From Hirudo medicinalis (lineage: Eukaryota > Annelida > Clitellata > Hirudinida > Hirudinidae): DNA of 64,000 bases. The stretch's first letter is position 1, and every line of letters starts with the position of its first letter. Below are positions 1-11,870 of the stretch, in pieces. The DNA is taken from NCBI GenBank assembly GCA_011800805.1, contig MPNW01000132.1, positions 213,065 to 277,064 on the forward strand. Direction: 5' to 3'. Under the pieces are notes generated by a model. The model ran no database searches. It was not told the DNA's origin and was given only the letters and a program-made list of their open reading frames with translations. The position numbers and the translations under genes are program-made.

Positions 1-94
<94 letters not shown>
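1..94. repeat. (TTA)n microsatellite
   Basis: Almost perfect TTA repeat from the left edge of the window, with one TTG interruption. The real length is unknown because the window starts inside it. Confidence 0.97.
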
Positions 95-1918
95 CGTTAG
101 ACATGCGAAAGAATGTCATTTGCAGATCAGTTTGTCGTATTTGTGGAATCCTCGGGCGTTTTGAGGGAAGAAATTGAAAGAAATGAAGAAAATTGTGAAT
201 TGTGAGGTGATTTGCTGATGTTTTATGCTTCGGAGGACATTTCTTGTGGCGTCACAAAATTTAAATTAACAACGGAAACAGTTATTTCTCAGTCAAAAGT
301 GTTTACAAAGTGCTCGAAAAAGTCCACAATATGACTTGATGGAGAACATGAACATGTTAAGGATCTGATACACTGCTGCACTGTTAATTTGCACCCCTGG
401 GTGACCTGGGCAGTCCAGGCACGCCATGGATTATCCCCAAGCTCCCATTTATTCAACTCCTCGGCGGCCACTTGCTTGGATGTTTGTGGGCAGCACATGA
501 AGTGAATCATTTGCAAAGTAATGAGGCAGAAGATGTTGATCGGGTTTGATTTGCAGCTCATTTCTTATTTCCTCCTAACGACTTTTCACTCACTTGATGA
601 CGTCATCTCGTGTGAGAATTTGGATGAGTTACTGTGTTCTTCTTGCTAAAAAGTTAATCCTGCACATGAATTGTACCACAGAAACTTGATCTTGCACTTG
701 TTAACATTTTGTAAATCACTGTAATGATTGTAATAATTATGACCTCGAGATTGTTAAATAAAAAATGTTCAACTTGAAATGTACGACTTAAAGATGCACG
801 TTATTGGAAACACTTTCTTAGAAAAGTCTTGCAGAACTCCCAATAGAATGGCATCTTTGTGATAATGAACTCTAAATTCGCCTTTGAAGGCCGCCCGAGG
901 GTGAGCAGGATGAAGAATAAGCCAGGGAAATGGAGGAATAAATTTCAACTGCTTTCTTTTACACGATCAAAGAGTTCTCGCATTATGAGGGGTTTATTAC
1001 GAAAAATAACAAAGAATTAAAATAATACAAAGAACGAACAAATTGTGAACGAAGAAAGTTTCAGAATTTGACCCGAGTAGCACATGCGGTCGTGCATAGC
1101 GGATGTCTTATAAAATGCCACAAGTTCAAAAGAAACTTCTTTGCAAACATTCTGGCTACGGTTCAGAGAACGTTGATGGATTATTTGTCGTGGAATGCGT
1201 GTCAATGGAACTTTGGAGACTTGTGAGGAGTTGATGACAACCACGTAACTACATGACTACGCAGCATAACTTTGAAATGGAAGTCTAAGCAGAAATTAAT
1301 CTTTGCATTCAAGGACTGAAACCAAATGCCTGACCAATTATGATAATCATCCCGCTAATCATCGACATGAAAACATTGAGTGAAGCATCGCCTGAAATAA
1401 TTTTATTGATTAGAACAAACAAAATGCTTGTGACATCACTAACACGAGCCGATGACATTTCAAACATGGCGATTTATTTGCCGAGAAATTCCTGAGAAGA
1501 AACTGCCAAGGGATTAACACGTAATGAAGAAAGAATTACTGGCGAGGTTTTGTTTATGAAGAAGAAATGATTTATAAGCCCTTATCTTTATAAGCACGAG
1601 TACATGACCTCGGCTGACCCGAAATACTGACTGAGGATGAGTGGATTAAAGGGGAGATGCAACCCCACAAAGTATGGGGTTTGAGACGCCCTCTGAGTGA
1701 TAGGACGTCTTCGCATGTTTATATGCAAGTCATTTTGCGCCTCCAACCTCCACTGCTCTGTGACTTCGTGTGTGGCGCCTCAGAATTTTTAAACAAGCGC
1801 TTCACACGTCAATGCTTGGAAGTTAAGACGCTGAACATTCAAATTAATTACACATTCAGATTCAGTGCGTATTCAAAGGATTGAAATGATTGAACTTTTA
1901 ACAGACATCGTTGGAAAC
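95..1918. other. No recognised gene
   Basis: Several short open frames occur on both strands. The longest is a 90-residue minus-strand frame at 289-561, Cys-rich at its N-terminus. None shows a family motif or a convincing chain of splice sites. An AATAAA lies near 757-762 on the plus strand, so part of the first kilobase could be the 3' untranslated end of a gene lying to the left. The last stretch is presumed promoter and 5' leader of the lectin receptor gene that starts at 1919. Confidence 0.5.
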
Positions 1919-4900
1919 ATGATGACTGCTGTGCTTTTCATTTGCTTGTCATCAGCCAATCAGGAGAGAGGTTGGTTTTGATTAGTTTTTATTTTGAAGT
2001 ATTTAAAAACCATTTCCTTACAATTTGTCTAATTTTAGATATAAATAAATATCAAACTTTAAATAATAAAACTTTATTTATTTCAATTTAAATCTCATTT
2101 ATTCTGAAACTTGAACGAAACAACTTGTGAATTTAGTCCGAAACTAGAGTTCATTTCCTGATAAATTACCAACTAATGTTGATTAAAAATAATTAATTGC
2201 AAATGAATTAAATTAGGAGACTCATTAATTCACGTTGATAATAATCTTTGCACGCCTTACAACAGCCCTGGATTTCTGCATGCACGAATCCTTCAGCGCC
2301 AATTGTTCTTCAGGAAGACACGTGATTCTGATGACGTCAGCACTGTACGGGAGGATGGAGGTTGGCAGATGCATAAGTGAGGACCTGAGCGTGGGTTGTT
2401 CTGCCAACGTGCTCCTTTACATGGACACTTGGTGCACCATGCGAACCTCTTGCAATGTCAGCGTCAGAAACTTTGTGGACATCCATCCCTGTCAACGGGA
2501 CTTCACGTCCTTCTTGAAGGCAGCTTTTCAGTGCATTCGAGGTCGGCAATTTCTCATGCAATTCATGCAAGTCTCCAATTCACGTCCGTGAATGTCATAA
2601 TTTATCTACTTCTATTTGAAGGGCAGTCACCAGCATTATCGTGCGTTATTATGCTCCCGCATGGTCTACTTGTTAAGACATCCGCCTCTCGCGATGGCAG
2701 CACGGATTCGAATCCCGTTGCGGGAGAACCGTCCTAATCATCCGGTTATGTAGCGGAGGCTAATAAACAACAGCAACAACAACGTAGCATTACGATGCGG
2801 GGATCATACAGCCTATGAGTTGCATGGTGGTGATGATGATGGTTGCATGAGAATAATTCTGTGGTGGTTTTATAATGCGGTGAATTGATGCATTTGATAC
2901 TGAATTGACTTTGTGATGAAACACCGTGGAATGAACGAATGAGGTTCTGTTTGCAACCGACCTGATGAGAAGCAGGATTTTGAGCGATAGGAGCCGATTG
3001 ATGGAGCGTGGTTGAAAGAACGAGTTTGATTGATGGGTTGACGGATGGACAGATGCCGATGATGGATGGACTGGCTCTAATAATGTTCCAAACGCAGTGC
3101 TCTTGTATGGGATTAGTGCAGCCCCGTAGTGCATATTGATCCTTCCGGGAGTCAATATGGCCGCTAATTATGGGGCTTTGAAACCTGGATTGAATTCAAA
3201 GGAGGTTTCTTTCCTCTTCAGTTCAATCCATTCCTGCGATCTGCCCCAATACTGGAGTCGTCGAAGCGGAGAGCGGATCGGGCCACATTTTCACCGAAGA
3301 ACGTCTTGGGTGGTCGGCAAGGTGCCCGTGGAAGATTAAAGGGGAACGAGGTCAGCAGATTCTGCTGAAGGTCATTTTCGTCCATCAAAGTAAGCAGCAG
3401 CACGGTGAGATAAAGAGGAAGCTTTTTAAAGTCTTGCAATTCAAAGGAACTGGATTCCTTTCTCCTCTGAAAACATCGGACGAGGAGGTTCCCTGCAGTT
3501 CTTCAGTTTTCATGATCAAAGACGGAGAAGATGAACAGTTCAAACAACTGGCAGTTTGTTGGGGGAGGAAGAGAGAGAGACTCCTGCATACGTCACGAAG
3601 TCACGTGATATTCGTGTATCTTCAGAGCGTCGAAGAAGTTGCCATGAAAATTCTCATCGGCTACGAAGGTTTCAACGTTTCCATTCGAATTGGTTTTAAT
3701 TTGATTGAGTGAAACATGTCACTTGAAATATTTATTACCTTTATTACATTTATAGTTAAAATTATTACTTATTAATAAAAGGTGTAAAATCAAAAATATC
3801 TAACGAGCCTCGTAGAACCGTGGGGGAATTTTGCAGAATGTTCGATGAAAATAATTCCATTTTAAACGAATCACATGCAAATATTCGGTCATTTTTCTTC
3901 CTCCACAATTGAATATTAAACCCACTTCCGGTGGAATTATTTCCTGGTAAAATAATTTATACAGAGACCACCCACAAACTCATTAAATTTACTTGTGGCC
4001 AGTAAATCGTCAGAAGCCCTGCAATCGGATATTTCGAGGTGTCAAACAGAACCACTGATTTTCTGCAACAAAGCATGGTTTCTTTTCTGTAATCGCGATG
4101 AAAACACAAGCCGTCATGTGGAATTAAGTTGTTCTTTATGAACAGACAAATGAATGACAAATGGCTGTCTTGCATCACATTGCTACATGAATAAGATGAT
4201 AATTTACAACCTTATCACGTTGCCTGCATCACATCGATAACAAAAGAACCTTTCAACCATTCATGCTTCCTCCATTCATGCTTCTTTCATTCATTCATTC
4301 GTCCGTCCATCCGTCCGTCCGTCCGTCCGTTCGTTCATTCATTCATCGTTTGTTCATTCGTGACCCGTGTTTTGAACTTAAGGAAAAAGTTGAAATGTTT
4401 TCCAGCTATTGGTTGTGGAGATCTCGAGGTGCATGGAAATGCATGGACGGAGAGGAAAGGTTCAAATGCCGTGGTGAAGTGCAACGACACACAACACACC
4501 TGGCACTTAACCTGCCAGCACAACAAATGGGTCGGACAATTAGGGAACTGTTCCAGAGGTTTTAAAGTATTTATAATGATTTAATAATAATAAATTATCA
4601 CTCATTACCAGTTACAGTTATTTTCAAATATCTTGAAAATGTAAACTGCTTAAAAATGAATTTTAAAAGAAATTAATAAAGAAATTCGTCTCAACCAGCG
4701 TTGAGGTCTCAGAAAGAAGAAGAAAAGGAGGAGGCACAAGTCACTCAAGGTTGAAGTATCATGCCACGTTCTCTTAATTAATGCTAATTACAACCACATT
4801 AATAAATAGCCACTGCTTAACAAATCAATAGAAGTGATGATGATGATAATAGTTAATTGATTGATTACTCGCCATTAATTATGTAAATTCATGATATAAT

Positions 4901-6393
4901 TTGGATGATTAAATATTATTTAGTTGTTCATTTAGTCAACAAATCGTTTTAATTTATTTTAATTGAAATTTATTTGCATTTGTTCATCTTTTATTTCGAT
5001 TCAACAAATAGTTAAGATTTTTTTTAAATTGCATTAATTCTCAAACTTAATAAACTTTATTCTGTTTATTTGCATCAGAAAATAGATTATTAATAGCAAT
5101 GAATTAATTAAAAATAGATTAATAATAACAATGAATTAATTACAAATAGATTAGTAATAACAATGAATTAATTAAAAAATTAATTCTTGCCAACGCACGA
5201 CACATTTAATAATATTTAAAGAATATATGCAACAAAAACATGAGGGATGGGATAAATGCATTTCCATGATTATTTTCCTTGCAGACTCAACTTGTGATGA
5301 CCACGTGATTGGAGTCTTGACGCAAAAACAAAAATAACTCAAAAACTGACATGATTACCTTGAAGCCCTCACTAGCTCCTTAAATGTTCATTTTTATTTT
5401 TATTTAATTTCAACTGTTTTATATGTTTTATTTTATTTTATTTTATTTATTTTATTTTATTTTTTTCAAAATTAATGAACGCATTCATAATTGTACAATG
5501 AAAAAAATAACATTACAGTAAAATATTAATGGTAATATTATACAAAGCATAATTATTATTTTACTGATTGTTTTTCAACGTATTGAAGACATTTTCAAGA
5601 TTGCACACTTTTTGTGAGCACTTAATTAGTGAGCATTTGAATGATGACCACTCAGATAATTCAACTTAAAATAAGAAAACCCACCAAATCAATTTAATTT
5701 TCCGCGATAATTAAAAAATATTTGTCAGTTCCAAACAGGATTTTATTCTAAATTATTTAATGTTAAGTCACCCTACGCATTCGTTAAGGTGTAATGACAG
5801 CCATCATGGTTGGAATATTACTTGGAGTTCTTACTGGACTTTTTCTGCTCTTCATTGTTTTATATTCCAAAAGGAGGTAATGTTTCACAGCATTTCTTGT
5901 GGTTGGTTAAAAATTACTAGAAATTGTTTTGACAAAAAGAGATCCGTCGGAGATGAAATCAGACGAAGAAGCAAAAAGTAGGAAAAGGAGGCAAAACAAT
6001 CTGCAGACGAGACTCCTTCGCAACGCGAGTGTCATGAAAGTTTCAAATTTGTTGATGCAGGAAATGACGTCACATGAAAGATTTCTCTTGCAAGACGTCG
6101 ACACCAATTCCGAATCATCCCCCTACAACTGCAAAACTCGAAACGAGGGACTCTGCAAAACCCACAACAATAACAATAACAACAACAACAGGATAATTTG
6201 CTGCCATGAAATTCCAACTCACATCGGTTGCGATGATGAATATTTCCCGCCAAAACATTCGGACGACTACCACCGAGTCCTCATGCACAATCTCCCATTG
6301 ATTCAACACTCAACTGATCTTTCCTTCAACCACTCCTTAGAGCTTGCACACGAACCTCGAAGTTGCCTCGTATGCATGGAGAATTCAAGTTGA
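1919..6393 (+). CDS. Membrane receptor: SUEL lectin - CUB - sushi-like - TM - tail
   Basis: Six exons splice to a 485-residue protein that closes in frame: 1919-1970, 2266-2541, 3222-3668, 4406-4558, 5801-5876, 5940-6393. Exon 1 is a short signal peptide (MMTAVLFICLSSA). Exon 2 is a SUEL/rhamnose-binding lectin domain, with SALYGR followed by the family Cys pattern. Exon 3 is a CUB domain (GHIFTE, then ARCPWKIKGERGQQILL). Exon 4 resembles a sushi/CCP module with spaced Cys and WHLTC. Exon 5 holds a transmembrane helix around GILLGVLTGLFLLFIVLY. Exon 6 is a basic, Asn-rich cytoplasmic tail ending at TGA 6391-6393. The first four introns are all phase 1, as in shuffled extracellular modules; the last is phase 2. 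SUEL domains bind galactose or rhamnose; CUB and sushi modules bind proteins. Nearest known relatives in design are EVA-1 type lectin receptors, but those lack CUB. Function is inferred; the weakest splice site is the exon 6 acceptor. Confidence 0.72.
2654..2784 (+). mobile_element. tRNA-Glu-derived SINE (intronic)
   Basis: Bases 2654-2726 fold like a 73-nt tRNA. The seven-base acceptor arms CTCCCGC and GCGGGAG pair, there is an A box at GGTCTACTTGTTAAGAC, and a perfect B box GGATTCGAATCCC. Overall it reads like tRNA-Glu(CTC). It is followed by an unrelated tail ending in AACAACAGCAACAACAAC, which is the usual build of a tRNA-derived SINE rather than a working tRNA gene. It sits in the second intron of the lectin receptor gene. 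Confidence 0.7.
4287..4347. repeat. (TCCG/TTCA)n tetranucleotide repeat
   Basis: Runs of TTCA and TCCG units just upstream of the sushi-like exon, inside an intron. Confidence 0.85.
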
Positions 6394-8243
6394 ACGTTCC
6401 ACTGTTGCCGTCCGTTTTATTAGCTGAGGCAATATTACAAAAGAAATCTTCAGTTGGCAATAATCAAAGACAGTCTAAAGGAAGACTTCAATGACTTCAG
6501 AGCAGTGATTTCACAAGTCTTGAAAGGGGTGCATCAAGACATTTGAACATTAATTTGGATAAACAATAGATGAATGCATTCAACAACAGATGCGAACAGT
6601 TTCAAAACGTTTATTTTCAAACAATTAAATCACTCATGGGTCTGTAGACACGTTAATAATGTTTACTATTTTTAAATTAGGAACCCTTCCATAGAAGCTG
6701 TAATGTAAACAACACTACAAACGAAGTGAAATGCAGCATTTGAAGCATCACAATGGAAGACGACTTAAAGCCATATTGATGACTTTTCTAAATTAAATGA
6801 ATTGACAAACAAGAGATTCCGAATAAGTCATAAACATCTTGCAATCTCCCCTAGGCCACCGTTTTACCATTTACCCGTGTTGCGCATAAACCGAGGGCTC
6901 AGATCAGCAGCCAGAGGTTTCCTATCAGACAGACGCAGGAGGACGGGTCCTTCAACGTTGTTGGATAAAAACCAGAAACAGACTTTTAATAACCAACCTA
7001 AGTACATTCTCGGAAACTTTCCACTTTGGGTGTCAATATTAAGTTCCAAAGTGAACCCAAAGCAAAATTGTTTTAGCCGAAGCCTCGTTCACCTTAGAAA
7101 CAATTTCGACACCTCCAAGCACCAGAAAATAATTTTAATCATCTGCTTTAACTTCATAGGTCTTACGCCAAAGTTATCATGTGATCTTACAAACACATTC
7201 TAAAAACCTCAAGTTCTTTAGAGCAACCCTGCTCAGGGACTGCACAACAAACAACGAGCAACGAATCCCCAGCGAATAAAATCCAATTTCATCCACTGCC
7301 GCTGTTCGATGACTCGCAAAAGCGCGTTTCGTCCTGCAGATCTTAATTAATTATTGACCAAACTTTTGATTCTTAATTACTTAAAATGCAAAGGTTATCT
7401 TTTTGACGTACTTTAACCCGTCGCTGCATAAATCAAAACGTTTGTAATCATGTTGTAAGTCCTATGTTCGGTTACTATAGCCAGCGAATGACCAAGTGAT
7501 CCTCAAACTATGTAACAGTCTCAATGAACAGAAAAATGGATTTTGAGAATTTCTGGAAATGAAATCATTCTCAATAAAACATACAGAGATTCCAATGCTT
7601 CATGAACCATCATAATCAACACAAATCACTTAAGCATTAAATCAATGCCATCATCCCTCACACGAGTCCAAAGAGTGCAATCTGAGATCAACATTGGCTT
7701 GAGAAGCAAACATGTTTGAAAATGCAAACTTCAACAAACTTTAAAACATATTAAACTTTTATGAAACATTAAAATCATGCATCCTGCAAACCAGACAAAA
7801 CCAAAATATTTACAAGGGCAGTTTCTATTTATGTACATAATCCGACATTAACTTCAACAAACATGATGGCGAACATGGAAACTTTCCTTGAACTTGGAAC
7901 GAATTATTCTTCTCAACAAGAAAACTTCATAAACTGAAGACCATGAAAATGGTTAAGTTACTTGTTAATTAAAATGTGCTGGAGTCGAATTACTGATATG
8001 TTACCTTTGCCTTGCATCATGACAACTTATAATTTCTTGCATAATGTCTGCTTTTTGATTATTCAAAATTATCCAATGGCCGCACGACGACCATCTTCCG
8101 GACAAAAGCGGTAACTTAAAGACTTAAAAAGCACATCACTTGCTTCCATCTAGCACAAATTTGGAATAGTTCTTGTAAATGCTGAAGCTAAAATCTATTT
8201 TTATCTAAAAAATTGCCTGAAGAGGTAAATAATGAGATGCATA
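6394..8243. other. Convergent 3' region between lectin receptor and VAP genes
   Basis: No domain is recognisable. Open frames at 6802-7203 (+) and 6864-7049 (-) look like chance frames. A minus-strand AATAAA at 6610-6615 could end a long VAP 3' untranslated region, and a plus-strand AATAAA near 7277 could serve the lectin receptor. No sequence evidence decides between them. Confidence 0.4.
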
Positions 8244-10293
8244 TTACATGACAAACTTTCCTAACGCAATTCCAACAATGATGGAAACTATGGCAATTAA
8301 GATGGCTGCCAAATAACTCAGATGGCTGAAGGGTTGTTTTGAATGTATTGTTATCCTTGAGGGAAAAGTGCCCTCCTGAAAAAAAAGTTCAACATTTGAT
8401 GAATTAATTTGTTTGAATTGAAAAATAAACAACATTGCATGAGCAACATCATTATTCCAACTCTTCCAAAACCAGCCTTAATCATACATGAACACAATAA
8501 GCATAAAATGCATTCTAGATACAAAAGTAGGTCATCTCTGATCATTCCCATTGAATTTACACCTAAGTCATAATTACTAAATGAGCAACTGCAATACGAC
8601 ATTTTTAAGGAGAAATAACAGGAATAACAGATGCAACAATGTCGCTATTTCATTATACAAATTGTTTAATTAACATAATTACATCCAACAACTTTTGTCT
8701 AATATCATTTTTAATTTCAGAACAATTACTCAAATTCTATCTATGACAAATCTATCTGTAAACCATAGTTACAGCAAAATTGAAAAATTCAACTGATAAA
8801 AACATTTGTGAACAGAAAGTGTGAATGCCCAAATTCCAGCAAAATAAATGACATGATGTAGTGTAATGTAATATTTACTGGCTTAAATACTAAAATATGA
8901 TTTCTTTTCAGAAACTCAATTCGTTCGTCTTATGTAGGATTCTTTAAATACAAACAATTTAAGGACAGAAATGTTTTTCAAATGAATTAAAATTCTCCTG
9001 AAGTAAATACTTAAACAAATACCACCTTCAACTTTTTGTTTTCTGCAATCAAAGCTCTTTTTTCCAGATTCAATTGTTCATCATTTGGTTTCTGAAGAAG
9101 AAATAATTTCCCAAAAGAAATCAATTACAACCATTTAAATATTTTGAAACACTGACCTCCCCGATGTCGAAGACGCATTTCAATTTGTGCTCGGAAACGT
9201 CGGCCGGATCCACGTCCTTCCACTGCAACATTTTAATTTTGAGTTTCTGGCATTTCTGACAAATTGTTTGCCATTTTCTTGCATTTATTTATTTAGCCTT
9301 TAGATCTTAAACATTGTGCATTTCAAATCAGTAAATTCTAAAGATTGTGAGCAATTTTTCAATTGCTAAAAGCCAGACAAATAAAAGCATCAGACAACAA
9401 TTAAACAAACTGCAAGAGGTAACTGAAATTAAAATAGTTAATAAATTAATAATTTAGACACTAATTTATGTATATACTCAAATATTTACAAGCACTTAAT
9501 TCATCTTGTGAAAAAACAAACCAATATTCAGCAAATTATTAAACTAAAATATATGACGTTTTACAAAGGCTAACTGACAATGAAATTGTGTATTAGTAAA
9601 TATTATTAATTAAGTTCAGTGAAACATTTTGAAGGAATTTCTAAAAGTATTACTTTAATAACAAATGAAAACTCACTAAAACCTCGGGATTGTCAACGGG
9701 ATTGGCACCAACCACGATAGACTGAATAAGAAACTTGTGCTTTAGTTTTTCACTTGAGACATAGTTGAATGGTTGAAGCATGACTGCCAAAAAGTTATAT
9801 TAACTAGTAAATTCCTATAACTGCTCTAACTCTGTTAATCATTGATTAAAGAAAAATTTCATGCATCACAGTACCTGTTATTGTAACTTTTTGCCCAGGT
9901 TTGACAAATCCACAATTTGGACGAACACAGTACTGCTTAGGGGCAGTAGTTTTGACTTTGAAACATATCATTTTTTGAGAAGCATTTGACAAAAAAATTT
10001 CAGCGTTTACAATTTCTGTAAACGGACCTTGGAAAAGTTACAGGAAATTATGTAAAATCTATCCAAGGACACCTAAATCCATGCAAGCAACCGTCTTCAA
10101 TATGATATTTTGCAGACTAAGATCTAGATAATGTTTTGATTACGCTTGATGACAGTACAAGATGCCTTAGCATTAATATTAAATCATGGATTTAAAAAGA
10201 TTTCTGGGGTTATCAAAAACGATAAAAGCATTTGCGAACACTTATACCTTCAAACTTTAAATCGGACTTGGGTTCGATTTGTAGGAATGCCAT
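8244..10293 (-). CDS. VAPA/VAPB-like: VAMP-associated protein (VAP), short form
   Basis: Six exons splice to 187 residues: 10293-10248, 10027-9875, 9783-9683, 9222-9157, 9091-9026, 8375-8244. VAPs are endoplasmic reticulum tail-anchored proteins that bind FFAT motifs of lipid-transfer proteins at membrane contact sites. Residues 1 to about 120 are an MSP domain, including CFKVKTTAPKQYCVRPNCG and MLQPF. A short charged helix (EQLNLEKRALIAENKKLK) matches the coiled-coil part. The C-terminus is a hydrophobic tail anchor, LAAILIAIVSIIVGIALG. The usual Ser-rich linker is very short and the total is below the roughly 240 residues common in animals, so an alternative exon may be missing. The HKF-M-VQ strand at the FFAT groove reads HKFLIQ here. 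The start is the first ATG in frame with LQIEPKSDLKFEGPFTE. Confidence 0.9.
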
Positions 10294-11382
10294 TTTGAAG
10301 CGCAAGACAACAGTTTATTCCACCGGTGGAACCGCTAACCTCCCCATAAAATTATAATGGATCAATCTGCTAAAATAACGTAATTTCCAAAGAGATCAAA
10401 TAAGCTGAACTTTTTCAAAACTATTTACAAATTGCTAAATTTATTCGTGTCTCACTCTTTTCTGCTAATAAAACAGCGATAAAGTGATAAAAATGTTCAC
10501 ATTCCTCCTGACATAATTTACAAAAATCAACATTGGCAGCATTTCACTTATAAAACAAATATCTTCTTCACCGAGAGGTGGTTAATTTTATTAAGAAGGA
10601 AGAATGGTAACATTTTACAAATTCTCGGCTCTTGACTATCTTCAGAAAAGATTTGGCTCCCCCAATTAAAATCTAATGAAAATTTTGATGACGACTTAAA
10701 TAAACGATTAAGACGACGAAATAAATACAACAATGACCATGTCAAACATAACCATGTCACCACTTCTTCATGGCCTCCGTTGGCTACGCATTCGGCAACG
10801 AATACTACAAGAGATCTACACCAGTATATATATTATATTTATAGTATTCAAGTCTCTCACAATCCGTCCTACCTGCCATCCGAGCACATATAGCGAAGAC
10901 CGGGATTGGTTGCATTTTTTTATTTATGGATTAAATCAAAATTATTGTAGCCCATACTTAAGCTTTATAACTTGGCACCAAATTAAGCTTTAGTAAAATT
11001 CTCTGTGTCAAAAAATGTATCAACAGAGGCTTGTTCAAATGGAGAATTCCAAGTGTTGTAACCAACTCTTGCCCGGGGTAGGGGTTGCAACACCTACAGG
11101 GGTAGGTTGCAACAGTACTGAAACTGGTTTGTTTATTTAACTGTTAACTATTTACTTTAGATTTGTAAGTAATAAGCAACATATTTTGATGTAACTTTTA
11201 ATTTTTGAAGATGTTCGATTTGGTTTAATTAAACACATTCAATTATAATAAAAAGGAAAAAAAACGTTATAATTTAAATTTGAGAATATGCATTTCAAGC
11301 TTTCAAATTATAACCAGAAAATGAAAATTGGTTTTCTAATTTAATGTTGTCAGCTTGCTAACTCGTTTAGTTCCACTTGCAT
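10294..11382. other. Intergenic, nothing recognised
   Basis: This is the presumed VAP promoter side, since the gene starts at 10293 and runs left. Short frames near 10548-10993 carry no motif. A small cluster of GTTGCAAC-like words at 11056-11120 lies next to the transposase remnant. Confidence 0.4.
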
Positions 11383-11870
11383 TTAATGGGCTAGGCTTTT
11401 TTTTATTATATCACTTAGTGGAACTGGCTGTGATATTGCATTAAAACGTGTGGCTCTGGCCAAGCTCGTGGCTTCTGATATTCGCAAAGAGAGTATTGGA
11501 TTTCGCAAAACAAAATCAAAAAGCCAATCTTCACCAGCACTAGAGCTATCGGACCATTGATGAAGAAATTTCATATTAAATCTAGCTGCACACTGGTAGA
11601 CCAGAACTTGTACATCTTTAGGCGACAGTCCATAGTACATATTACTAGCAGTTATTAAATATTTGGCAATAAATTTTTCTTGTTCATCAGAAAAAAGTTT
11701 TCGATTTGATTTATAGCCAGAAGTTGGCATCACTGCGATAACTTCACGAGCCACTTCAACCTTTTGAATATATAGGCTTAGTGTTGAATAGTTGAATTTT
11801 TTGCAGTCTGTCGCAAACTATATCTATTATCAATAACTGATGTTGCTGCTTCTAACATAACTGCATACCA
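11383..11870 (-). pseudogene. Pogo/Tigger-like transposase fragment (psq + CENP-B HTH)
   Basis: A 123-residue open frame at 11754-11383 carries the CENP-B/Tc5-type helix-turn-helix end, with WLFDFVLRNPILSLR and SEATSLARATRFN. This is the DNA-binding half of pogo-family DDE transposases. Just upstream, 11870-11755 encodes the Pipsqueak-type helix (SLRQTAKN) in a different frame, so a frameshift separates the two. The DDE catalytic domain expected after the HTH is absent; the frame stops after KKSLAH. It is therefore a dead, truncated copy, or possibly a recruited DNA-binding exon. Confidence 0.7.

Noticed and set aside
2225..2570. Minus-strand ORFs over the lectin exon
   Set aside because: The plus strand carries a SUEL lectin domain with correct splice sites; the minus frames have no motif.
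2654..2726. Functional tRNA-Glu gene
   Set aside because: The anticodon stem pairs poorly and an AAC-rich SINE tail follows, so a tRNA-derived SINE is more likely.
6802..7203. 133-residue plus-strand ORF
   Set aside because: No recognisable domain, basic low-complexity composition, and it lies in the convergent 3' region; probably untranslated sequence.
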